NCBI GenBank assembly: GCA_003022535.1
Contig: PXTT01000064.1
Coordinates: forward strand, 1 to 55,893
Source: Bacteroidetes bacterium QS_9_68_14
Lineage (GTDB): Bacteria > Bacteroidota > Rhodothermia > Rhodothermales > Salinibacteraceae
Direction: 5' to 3'
Length of the DNA stretch: 55,893 bases
The notes under the pieces were generated by a model. The model made no database searches and had not been told where the DNA came from. It worked only from the letters and a program-made list of their open reading frames with translations. Positions within the stretch are counted from its first letter, which is position 1, and the number at the start of each line of letters is the position of its first letter. Shown piece after piece: positions 49,511-55,893 of this stretch. The position numbers and the translations under genes were made by a program.

Positions 49511-49797
49511 CTACTGGCTGGGCGCGTGGCGCGCTTCGTAGGCGTCGCGGAGGGCGCGGCGGGGTCCGCGGCGTAGAAGTTGATGTAGCCGCACAGGGTA
49601 CAGACGCTTGCGCGCGCTTTCGAGAAGGATTTCTTCCTGTTGAGAAGCCACGCATCCGGGCGACCGAAGGCGACAGCGCGCACGGGGGCCATTGGCTCGC
49701 CGCCGCGAATCATTTCGCGCGCACCGCAACGCGGGCAGACGTCGCTCTCGTAGCGGCCGCCGGGCCGGAGGCCGGCATGGCGCGGCGGCGGGCGCAA
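49511..49797 (-). pseudogene. Zinc-ribbon protein with a frameshift near its C-terminus
   Basis: From TTG 49797: YESDVCPRCGAREMIRGGEP, a middle VRAVAFGRPDAWLLNRKKSF, then VCTLCGYINFYAADP. The two Cys-x-x-Cys pairs form one zinc ribbon. The natural end ALRDAYEARHAPSQ and stop TAG (49511) are in another frame, so an indel lies at about 49556-49570 in a C/G run. Without correction the frame reads on into the acyl-CoA dehydrogenase gene. The indel could be a sequencing error. Function unknown. Confidence 0.6.
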
Positions 49798-49937
49798 GAA
49801 GAAAAAGGCGCACTGATGTACAGGTGCAAGAACGAGGATTTTGAAAAAGAGTTCGTGGCCGGGTTGCCGTTGCAGACGCGCCGCCCGTTATCTTGGAAGA
49901 CACGCGCCCTTTCCGCTCGTTCATCGCCCGATGCCTC

Positions 49938-50471
49938 ATGCCTGCTCGCCGCCTGGCCGTTTGTTTCGCCTTCCTCGCGCTTCCTTTGCTGCTGCGCCCC
50001 GGCTTCTTGGCGCGCGCGCAGCTGGCCGACGACGTGACGCCGCGCCTAGGGGTAGGCGCGCAGGGGCTCGCCAGCACCGAGGACGGCGTGGCCCCGGGCG
50101 TGCGTCTGCGCGCCAGCGCTCCGCTCAACGCCGACGTGTCGCTGGCCGGCGGCCTGGGGCTCAGCGGCTTCGTGCTCGGCGGCTCCGAGGACGCGACCTA
50201 CCTGCTCGACCCGCAGTTTTCGCTGGTGGTCAACCTGCCGAGGCAGTCCGACGGCGACTACTTGCCGTACCTGCTGGCGGGCATGGGCGGCCACTTTCCC
50301 CTCGCCGACGACGGCCGCTCGGAGAGCGGGCTGGTCCTCCACGTCGGATACGGGCGCGTGCAGGGGCTGGCGGACACCTCGGTCTTTTACGAGGCCAACC
50401 CGGGCCTCCTCGTCGCCGAAAACAACGTGGAGGTGCTCCTGCCCATCCGCATCGGGTTGATCTTTCGGTAG
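49938..50471 (+). CDS. Putative outer-membrane beta-barrel protein
   Basis: 177 residues. Signal peptide MPARRLAVCFAFLALPLLLR to about residue 28. The mature part alternates polar and hydrophobic residues as in small beta barrels: TPRLGVGAQGLAS, GVRLRASAPLNADVSLAGGL, FSLVVNLP, YLPYLLAGMGGHF, GLVLHVGYGRVQGL. It ends Gly-Leu-Ile-Phe-Arg with a near-terminal aromatic. Divergent from the zinc-ribbon gene. No specific family. Confidence 0.7.
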   Translation: MPARRLAVCFAFLALPLLLRPGFLARAQLADDVTPRLGVGAQGLASTEDGVAPGVRLRASAPLNADVSLAGGLGLSGFVLGGSEDATYLLDPQFSLVVNLPRQSDGDYLPYLLAGMGGHFPLADDGRSESGLVLHVGYGRVQGLADTSVFYEANPGLLVAENNVEVLLPIRIGLIFR

Positions 50472-50546
50472 CGGCCAGCTATCAGCGGTCGGCCTTCCGC
50501 GGTCAGCCTTCTGGGGGGACGGACTGGTAGCTGGAAGCCGACGGCG

Positions 50547-51155
50547 CTACTCCACGCGCCGCAGAATGGACTGGAGGCGTTCGTGGTCGTCGTCGAACAG
50601 GCGGCTGAGGGTGCGCCCCGCCTCCACGAGCGGCTCGTCGCCGGCGGCTTCGCCGTGGGCGTCGCGCACCTGGCAGAGCACGGCCACAAGCAGGTCGTCG
50701 GTGGGAACGGCGGGGTCGGGGTCCTGCACGAGGGTGCGCAGAAAGTCGTACGGAGCGCCGAGGGCGCGCACCGTCTCGGGTGCGCAGCACCGCACGAAGT
50801 CGTGAACCGAGGGCAGGCGCGGCGGGAGCGTCTGGCGGAGGGCGCCGCCGTCGTCGCCTGCGGGGCCGTCCCGGTAGGCCAGGACCTGCGCGCGGAAGGT
50901 GGTGCGCAGGAGCGCCATCACCTGCGGGCGCTCTTTTCGCAGCTCCTCTTGCGACTGGCCGAAAGCTTGCGCCTGGCGCCCCGGCGCGCGCGCGCTCATC
51001 TCCATGTGGCTGACGAGGCCGTAGAGCGTGTGGCCGGTGTCGCTCTGCTCGACCTCCACCCAGGAGCCGAACGCCGGCGCGTCCTGCCCGTCGTGCACCT
51101 CGGCCACGAAGGCGCGCGTGGAGGCTTCGATGATCTCGGCAGTGGCGTCGGGCAT
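50547..51155 (-). CDS. HAS-barrel domain protein, partner of NurA
   Basis: 202 residues. The N-terminal 60 residues (AEIIEASTRAFVAEVHDGQD, FGSWVEVEQSDTGHTLYGLV) are the small beta barrel known from HerA-linked HAS-barrel proteins. The rest is helical: LLRTTFRAQVLAYRDG, LPSVHDFVRCCAPETVRALG and a tail with LSRLFDDDHERLQSILRR. It follows the nurA gene on the same strand, separated by an A/T-richer repeat. The ATG at 51155 follows a leader containing CAATTTTCAGTCTC. Probably works with NurA in DNA end processing (inference). Confidence 0.65.
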   Translation of the reverse strand: MPDATAEIIEASTRAFVAEVHDGQDAPAFGSWVEVEQSDTGHTLYGLVSHMEMSARAPGRQAQAFGQSQEELRKERPQVMALLRTTFRAQVLAYRDGPAGDDGGALRQTLPPRLPSVHDFVRCCAPETVRALGAPYDFLRTLVQDPDPAVPTDDLLVAVLCQVRDAHGEAAGDEPLVEAGRTLSRLFDDDHERLQSILRRVE

Positions 51156-51214
51156 TGAGACTGAAAATTGGAGATTGAAAATCGCAAATCGGTTTCGGTT
51201 CGTTGACCGACTAC

Positions 51215-51270
51215 CAATTTGCAACGGACAATTTGCAATGGGCAGCTTGCAATCGGCAGCTTGCCATCAA
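51215..51270. repeat. Four-unit 14-bp repeat between nurA and the HAS-barrel gene
   Basis: Units on the plus strand: CAATTTGCAACGGA, CAATTTGCAATGGG, CAGCTTGCAATCGG, CAGCTTGCCATCAA. The last overlaps the nurA stop. Each unit looks like two heptads. Further A/T-rich leader-like sequence fills 51156-51214. Confidence 0.8.
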
Positions 51271-52335
51271 ACCGCCGGGCTGCGCTTCGAGCGGGCTTTG
51301 CGGGAGCGACGCATCGGCGGGAGGCCTTGCTCCTGCAGGGCACGCTCGATCATCTGGTAGAAGCGTTCCTTCTCGGGGGCGCGGATGACGGCGTGCTCGT
51401 GCGCCTCTGACAGGATCATTGGGTAGCCTTCGCCCTTAGCGCACTCGCTGGTGACGAGCCCGTGCACGCGGTCCAGCAGGTCGGGGCTGTCGGCCACCCA
51501 GCGGGGCACCTCCACGCGGGCGATCTCGCCGTCGTCGGGGTGCGCGCTGCTGTCGGGGCCGGCCGGGACGTGCGCGTAGAAGTAGCAGATGCGGTCTTCC
51601 TCGGCGTAGCGCGTCTGGATGCGCGAGGCGCTGGTGAAGGTCGCTGAGCGCTCGCCGGGCGCCAGCGTCTCGGCGAAGAGCCAGCGGTCCAGCAGCCCCG
51701 CCAACGCGCCCTCCTGATCGGGGGCGCCGCCGGCCTCGTCCATGCGGAGGTGCACGCCCAGCAGGTTGATGAGCTCGGCGTTGCCGGGCATCGAGACGTA
51801 GGAGGCCAGCGGCAGCTCCTCGCGGCGAAAATCTTCCAGCAACGCCGCGTATCGGCCGATCATCTCTTCTTCGAGGTCGCGGTCGTCCATGCCGCGAATC
51901 ATCCAACGGATGAGCGTGCCGTCGGCCAGGGCCACGAGCGGGCGGTCGTCGCGGTGCGCCTCGCGGCTCGTCTCGAGGAGCGCCTTCAGCTCCTGCTCGT
52001 CCCGCTGGGCCGAGACGATCTCGTTCGTCACGCGGCCCAGCTCGGCGTCGAGGCGCTCGGCGAGCTTGGCGTGGTGGCCGAAGTGCGGCGGCGTGGCTTC
52101 CAACACGGGCGTCTCGAGAGTGCCGTACTGGAAGGCCACGCGGCTGGTGTTGATGAGGTAGCAGGTCGGCTCGACGTGGCGGTCGGGGTAGATCTGCGAG
52201 CCGTCGGTGGCGACGGCGGTGAAGGGCGCGGCTCGCTCAGGGGCAGGGTAGGTGGCGCCGGCGTTGCGTCTGCGCCTCGACCTGGTAGGCGCCGAAGGCG
52301 TCGAGGTCGCCAGAAAGGGCGTGCAAGTCGAGCAC
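51267..52335 (-). pseudogene. nurA: NurA-domain nuclease gene, frameshifted near its 5' end
   Basis: The body (about 330 residues) is clearly NurA: VATDGSQIYPDRHVEPTCYL, FQYGTLETPVLEATPP, VALADGTLIRWMIRGM with the metal-binding acids, then ASYVSMPGNAELINLL and YFYAHVPAGPDS. The probable start GTG 52335 reads LDLHALSGDLDAFGAYQVEA in another frame, which shifts at about 52255-52275. Compared with relatives some 40 residues also seem missing at that point. NurA is a 5'-3' nuclease paired with the HerA translocase. As given the protein is broken, or starts inside. Confidence 0.7.
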
Positions 52336-52496
52336 GTGGCGATTGGGCGATTGGGGGGCGGTTCCGGACGGGCGATCGCTCCTCCCTGCGCAGACCTGTG
52401 CAGAACAGGGGGCCAGGCGCAACAGACAACGTAGCACAGCCGTTGCCTCTTCGTCAAAATAACCGAAACGGTTCCGCGCACGAGCAAGAGCGCTCG

Positions 52497-53675
52497 ATGG
52501 GAGCACCCAAGCCCAAATCCGGAGTCGGCGTCTACGTGCACGTGCCGTTTTGCGCGGCTTCGTGCCCGTACTGCGACTATCCGCACGCCGTCGCCTCCGT
52601 GGCCGGGGCGCACGACGCCTTTGCCCGGGCGGTGCAGGCGGAAGTCCGCCGCCGTGCCCCGCGCCATGATGCGCCGCTACGGACGATCTATCTCGGCGGG
52701 GGCACGCCTTCGCAGCTCCCCGCGCGCCATCTTGTCGACATCCTCGACGCTGTTCGCGCGCACTTCGGCCACGCGGAGGAAGGGCGGGAAGTCACCGTCG
52801 AGGCCAATCCTGACGACCTGACGGGCACGTGGCTGCGAGCGCTCCGCGAGGCGGGCGTGACGCGACTGAGCCTGGGCGTGCAGTTGTTTTTTGAGGAGGA
52901 CCTGCGCGCGCTGGGGCGCCGGCACGACGCCGCGGAGGCGGCCCGCGCCCTGCCGCTCGCCCGCGAGGCGGGCTTCGGCAACGTTTCGCTGGATCTGCTC
53001 TTCGGCCTGCCGGGGCAGCCGGCGGCCCGCTGGCAGGCCACGCTCGAGAAAGCCATCCAGCAGGCCCCCGAGCACGTCACACTCTACCGCCTGACCCCCG
53101 CGGCCGGCACGCCGCTGGGGGAGCGCGTGGCGCGCGGTGCCGCGCGCCTGCCTGGCGGGGGGGTGGCCACCGCGCAGTACGAGCAGGCGCTCGATGCGCT
53201 CGGCGCGGCCGGCTACCACGCGCAGGAGCAGACGCACCTGGCGCGGCCCGGCTCCGAGGCGCGGCATACGCGCCGCCACTGGCGCCACCAAGACGTGCTG
53301 GGCCTGGGTCCCGGCGCGCACTCGTTTTCCGGGGGCGACGACGGCCTGGCCACGCGCCGCGCCAACGCGCCGGACTGGTGCGCTTACACAGAGGCGCTGA
53401 ACGACGGCCGTGCTCCGCCCCATACGCAGGAGCATCCGCCCCGTGCTGCGCTGGCGGACGAATACGTCGCCCGGCGCCTGCGCACCGCGCGTGGCCTCTC
53501 GCTGAAGACGCTCGCCGCGCGCTACGACCGCGATCTGCGCTCGGAGCGCGGCGACGCGCTCGACCGTCTCCGCGCTGAGGGCTACCTCGAGCAAGCAAAC
53601 GGCAGCGGTTCCGCGGTGCGCCCCACCCGCGCCGGGCGCCTCCGCCTCGACGCTCTCACCGACGCGTTGCTCTGA
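52497..53675 (+). CDS. hemW: HemW-like radical SAM protein
   Basis: 392 residues. Radical SAM cluster motif PFCAASCPYCDYPH (Cys-x3-Cys-x2-Cys), then YLGGGTPSQLPARHL, VEANPDDLTGTWLRALREAG, SLDLLFGLPGQ, TLYRLTPAAGTPL, and a HemN_C-type tail starting DEYVARRLRTARGLSL. HemW carries heme to respiratory enzymes; such genes are often misnamed coproporphyrinogen oxidase. The usual SLGVQSF reads SLGVQLF here. ATG 52497 begins the conserved part; the open frame upstream is a shadow of nurA. Confidence 0.9.
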   Translation: MGAPKPKSGVGVYVHVPFCAASCPYCDYPHAVASVAGAHDAFARAVQAEVRRRAPRHDAPLRTIYLGGGTPSQLPARHLVDILDAVRAHFGHAEEGREVTVEANPDDLTGTWLRALREAGVTRLSLGVQLFFEEDLRALGRRHDAAEAARALPLAREAGFGNVSLDLLFGLPGQPAARWQATLEKAIQQAPEHVTLYRLTPAAGTPLGERVARGAARLPGGGVATAQYEQALDALGAAGYHAQEQTHLARPGSEARHTRRHWRHQDVLGLGPGAHSFSGGDDGLATRRANAPDWCAYTEALNDGRAPPHTQEHPPRAALADEYVARRLRTARGLSLKTLAARYDRDLRSERGDALDRLRAEGYLEQANGSGSAVRPTRAGRLRLDALTDALL

Positions 53676-53741
53676 ATCTTCGGTTTCCAGTTGTCGGGTC
53701 CGTTCGCCCGTCACGAATTGCGCCCCACCCCCGCTCTCCCG

Positions 53742-54317
53742 ATGCTTCGGTCCACGCCTCCGCCCCGCTACGTGCTGCTGCTTCCTGCGTTGCTTGTGCT
53801 GGCCGCCGGCTGCGGAGAAGAATCCGCCGGCCCGCCTCCCGAGGAGGCCTCCGGCGACACGACGAGCGTCGGCGCGGCTCCGGCCTTCGAGAAAGAGGGG
53901 ACCGTCGCTTTCGTGCGCGGCGGCGATACCCTCTCCACCCTCGACGTGGAAGTCGCCGAGACCGACGCCGAACGCAGCCGCGGGCTCATGGAGCGCACGG
54001 CCCTGCCGGCCGGTAGCGGCATGATCTTCCTCATGGAAGAAAACGAGCCGCAGAGCTTCTATATGAAAAACACGCCGATGGCGCTGGACGTCTTTTTCGC
54101 CAATGCCGACTCACAGATCGTGCGCGTTGTCGAGAACACCACGCCTTACTCTACGGACTCCTTTCGCTCGGGCGCACCGGCAAAGTTCGTCGTCGAGGTG
54201 CCCGCCGGCTACGCTGCCCGCCGCGGCATCGTCGCAGGCGACCGCATCCGTTTCGAGCGCGCCGGTGACGGGACCAACAGCAGCGCCGCCTTTGGGGCGC
54301 GGCAGCGCAGCGAGTAA
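53742..54317 (+). CDS. DUF192 family lipoprotein
   Basis: 191 residues. Lipoprotein signal (VLLLPALLVLAAGC) then a Pro/Glu-rich linker and a DUF192 domain from about residue 70: VEVAETDAERSRGLMERTAL, GMIFLMEENEPQSFYMKNTP, MALDVFFANADSQIVRV and VEVPAGYAARRGIVAGDRI. The family is small, exported in many bacteria and of unknown function. It is co-directional with hemW, 66 bp behind. ATG 53742 gives the signal; 53691 adds 17 residues. Confidence 0.85.
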   Translation: MLRSTPPPRYVLLLPALLVLAAGCGEESAGPPPEEASGDTTSVGAAPAFEKEGTVAFVRGGDTLSTLDVEVAETDAERSRGLMERTALPAGSGMIFLMEENEPQSFYMKNTPMALDVFFANADSQIVRVVENTTPYSTDSFRSGAPAKFVVEVPAGYAARRGIVAGDRIRFERAGDGTNSSAAFGARQRSE

Positions 54318-54419
54318 GGAGGGCAGGGCCCGGCGCAGGGGTCGCGCAGGTTCGGGCGACCGCCCCCGTCTTCCGGGAGGCCGCTGGGACGGCCGGCTCG
54401 TCCGTGCTCGCGCCGATGC

Positions 54420-54629
54420 CGCTCGCGCGTCCCACGCGAAAGGGAGCGCATCTACGTCCGCGCTGGGGTGCCCGCGTGCTGGATCGTCAACCTCGAAGAC
54501 GCGTCGCTGGAGGCGTACCGCGATCCGAGCAGCGACGGCTACGACCGGCGCGAGACGGTGCGCCCTCCGGCCACGCTGCGCCCGCCGCAGGCCGAGACCG
54601 AGGTCGCCGTGGCTGACCTGATGCCGTAG
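54420..54629 (+). pseudogene. Uma2 family nuclease, C-terminal remnant
   Basis: An open stretch ending at TAG 54627-54629 reads ERIYVRAGVPACWIVNLEDA SLEAYRDPSSDGYDRRETVR, then TEVAVADLMP. This is the C-terminal third of a Uma2 protein; compare YAETGAREYWIVDP in the intact gene at 30.4 kb. The N-terminal domain with most catalytic residues is absent. No start codon precedes it. Confidence 0.7.
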
Positions 54630-54709
54630 CGCGCAGGGCGTGTCTTTCCGGCAACGCGTGCGCCCTGCGAAAAAGGCCGAGTGCTCTCGCTCGCGCGCCA
54701 CGCGCGAGG

Positions 54710-55117
54710 TCACACCCCGAACGACTCGCCGCAGGCGCAGGTGCGCGCCGCCTGCGGGTTCTTGAAGTGAAAGCCCTCGCTCTGGAGCCCGTCGGTAAAG
54801 TCCATCTCGGTGCCGCTCAGGTAGAGGCGGCTTTTCTTGTCCAGGACGAAGCAGAGGCCGCCGGCCTCCTCGGTCGTGTCGCTCTCCTGCTCGGTCGTGT
54901 CCCAGCCGAGGTCATAAGTCAGCCCGCTGCACCCGCCGGGCACCACCGCCACGCGCAGCATCGCCGTGCCGGGGTCCACGTCGTCCTCGCGGGCCACCTC
55001 CCAGAGCTGGTCGAGGGCGCGCTCGGTGATCGTAAGGTCGAGGGCAGGCAGCTCCCTCTTGGCCGTCGCCTCGGTCTGGGGGCCGTCGCCGAAGAGGTCG
55101 TTCTGGGAAAGCTCCAT
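54710..55117 (-). CDS. A-type iron-sulfur carrier protein (HesB/IscA/SufA family)
   Basis: 135 residues. The three conserved cysteines are in PGGCSGLTYDLGW and near the end in RTCACGESFGV. The core starts at LTITERALDQLW, about residue 28; the first 27 residues are extra. It accepts Fe-S clusters from the SUF scaffold and delivers them to target enzymes. It is divergent from sufB with a 410-bp shared control region, so it is most likely the SufA of this locus. Confidence 0.9.
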   Translation of the reverse strand: MELSQNDLFGDGPQTEATAKRELPALDLTITERALDQLWEVAREDDVDPGTAMLRVAVVPGGCSGLTYDLGWDTTEQESDTTEEAGGLCFVLDKKSRLYLSGTEMDFTDGLQSEGFHFKNPQAARTCACGESFGV

Positions 55118-55527
55118 GGCTGTTGCGTGGTTCGTGTTGGGTGGGGAGCGCGGGGGCCTGCATCGGCGTGGGAGGGCCCGCGCAGGCTGGTCTTCGGTCG
55201 CTCGATGGGGTAAACTTTCGCCCCGAAAAGAGGTTTCTCCGTCAGCGCGCCCGGCACCGGGGGCAGGGCGCGTGGCGTTCTTAGGGCGCGTGGCGTTCTT
55301 TTCGTGCATTCGTCTGCGCTTCGAAGAACGCCGAGCGCCCCCCCGCCCTTGCGCCCCGCGCAGCCCGATCATTCCCACGTTAAGACGGCGGGAAGTGGGC
55401 GCCCCAAAGGAACGTTGCCCTCGCGCGCAGGGTTGCACTTCATCCACTGAAGTAGCCCCCTGAGGCAGCGGGCCGGGCGGAGCGCCCCTCCTTCCTTTCT
55501 TTCGCCCCAAGCGACCCGCAGCGCGCT
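55118..55527. promoter_or_regulatory. Divergent control region between the A-type carrier and sufB
   Basis: 410 bp without protein-like frames. It has a tandem pair GGGCGCGTGGCGTTCTT (55266-55282 and 55284-55300) and, 23 bp on, an inverted near-copy AAGAACGCCGAGCGCCC (55324-55340, two mismatches). Such an arrangement suggests a regulator binding site for the suf genes, or a hairpin. No classic IscR or Fur box was recognised. Confidence 0.45.
55266..55301. repeat. 18-bp tandem duplication in the suf control region
   Basis: Two adjacent 18-bp units, GGGCGCGTGGCGTTCTTA and the same ending in T, differ at one base. An inverted 17-bp relative follows at 55324-55340. Confidence 0.85.
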
Positions 55528-55893
55528 ATGAGTACCGCAGAGACGCAGTATCTACAGGACGTTGCCGAGCAGGACTACAAGCACGGCTGGGAGACCGACA
55601 TCGAGGCCGACACCGCCGAACCGGGCCTCGACGAGGAGACCGTGCGCATGATCTCGGCCAAAAAGGACGAGCCGGAATGGCTCTTGGAGTGGCGCTTGAA
55701 GGCCTACCGCTACTTCGACCGGCTCATCCAGCAGGAGGACTTCTATCCCGACTGGGCACACCTCGACTACGAGGAGCCGGACTTCCAGAACATGAGCTAC
55801 TACTCGGCGCCGAAGGAGAAGGCGCAGTACGACAGCATGGAGGAGGTCCCGCAGGAGCTGCTCGACACGTTCGAGCGCCTCGGCATTCCCCTC
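55528..55893 (+). CDS. sufB: Fe-S cluster assembly protein SufB (N-terminal part)
   Basis: 122 residues run off the right edge. YKHGWETDIEADTAEPGLDE ETVRMISAKKDEPEWLLEWR is the unmistakable SufB start, followed by LKAYRYFDRL and the MSYYSAPK segment. SufB is the scaffold of the SufBCD complex. sufC, sufD and sufS would be expected beyond the window. ATG 55528. Confidence 0.95.
   Translation, partial: MSTAETQYLQDVAEQDYKHGWETDIEADTAEPGLDEETVRMISAKKDEPEWLLEWRLKAYRYFDRLIQQEDFYPDWAHLDYEEPDFQNMSYYSAPKEKAQYDSMEEVPQELLDTFERLGIPL

Noticed and set aside
51215-51270. CRISPR-like array
   Set aside because: The 14-bp units are contiguous without spacers, so this is a simple tandem repeat.

Overview
The window looks like a stretch of chromosome from a G+C-rich member of the Bacteroidota, most likely the Rhodothermota/Salinibacter side. 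This is inferred, not proven. The pointers are the DUF2480 gene (a Bacteroidota family), many acidic proteins, several proteins with lipoprotein signals and beta-barrel-like outer-membrane candidates, start codons without good Shine-Dalgarno sites but often preceded by A/C-rich leaders, and a YpdA-type bacillithiol disulfide reductase. No phage, plasmid, intact transposase or CRISPR array was seen.

Layout. 1-7 kb: end of a gene (possibly trigger factor), clpP, a tRNA-Glu, a SurA-like lipoprotein, a GNAT enzyme, a NifS-type cysteine desulfurase with DUF2480, an alpha/beta hydrolase and a PhaR-type PHA regulator. 7-15 kb: a patatin whose frame runs into hom, then the metY-metX-hom operon behind a SAM-I riboswitch and intrinsic terminator, then an ABC1/UbiB kinase and a broken outer-membrane protein gene. 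15-25 kb: a reductase-like SDR, an Mth938-like protein, a DUF433 antitoxin with a gutted toxin, aroA, add, tatA, gatA, sucD and engB. 24-34 kb: serA, ypdA, a lipoprotein with an in-frame TGA, coaE, a HIT protein, queD, folE, a Uma2 nuclease, an SDR and two glycosyltransferases. 34-43 kb: biotin-gene debris, pyrG, a lipoprotein relic, a frameshifted lon, a nucleotidyltransferase relic, rsgA and a response-regulator relic. 43-56 kb: topA, sodC, small membrane and lipoproteins, a glutaryl-CoA-dehydrogenase-like enzyme, a HAS-barrel/NurA pair (nurA frameshifted), hemW, DUF192, a Uma2 relic, an A-type Fe-S carrier and the start of sufB.

Themes. (1) Sulfur and Fe-S metabolism recurs: SAM-riboswitch-controlled methionine synthesis, cysteine desulfurase with DUF2480, and divergent sufA-like/sufB genes. 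(2) An unusual number of lesions: about a dozen genes are truncated, frameshifted or internally deleted (lon, nurA, a DUF5615 toxin, bio genes, a receiver domain, a nucleotidyltransferase pair, two lipoproteins, an OMP, a zinc-ribbon protein, Uma2). Some could be assembly errors, but those with several independent lesions look like real decay. (3) Two structural signatures: heptad or 14-bp A/C-rich repeats directly upstream of many start codons, and several two-copy tandem duplications of 16-18 bp.

I did not find a clearly novel defence or biosynthetic system. The best leads are the riboswitch operon including hom, the lon lesion, the leader heptads, the biotin-gene chimera and the repeats in the suf divergent promoter.
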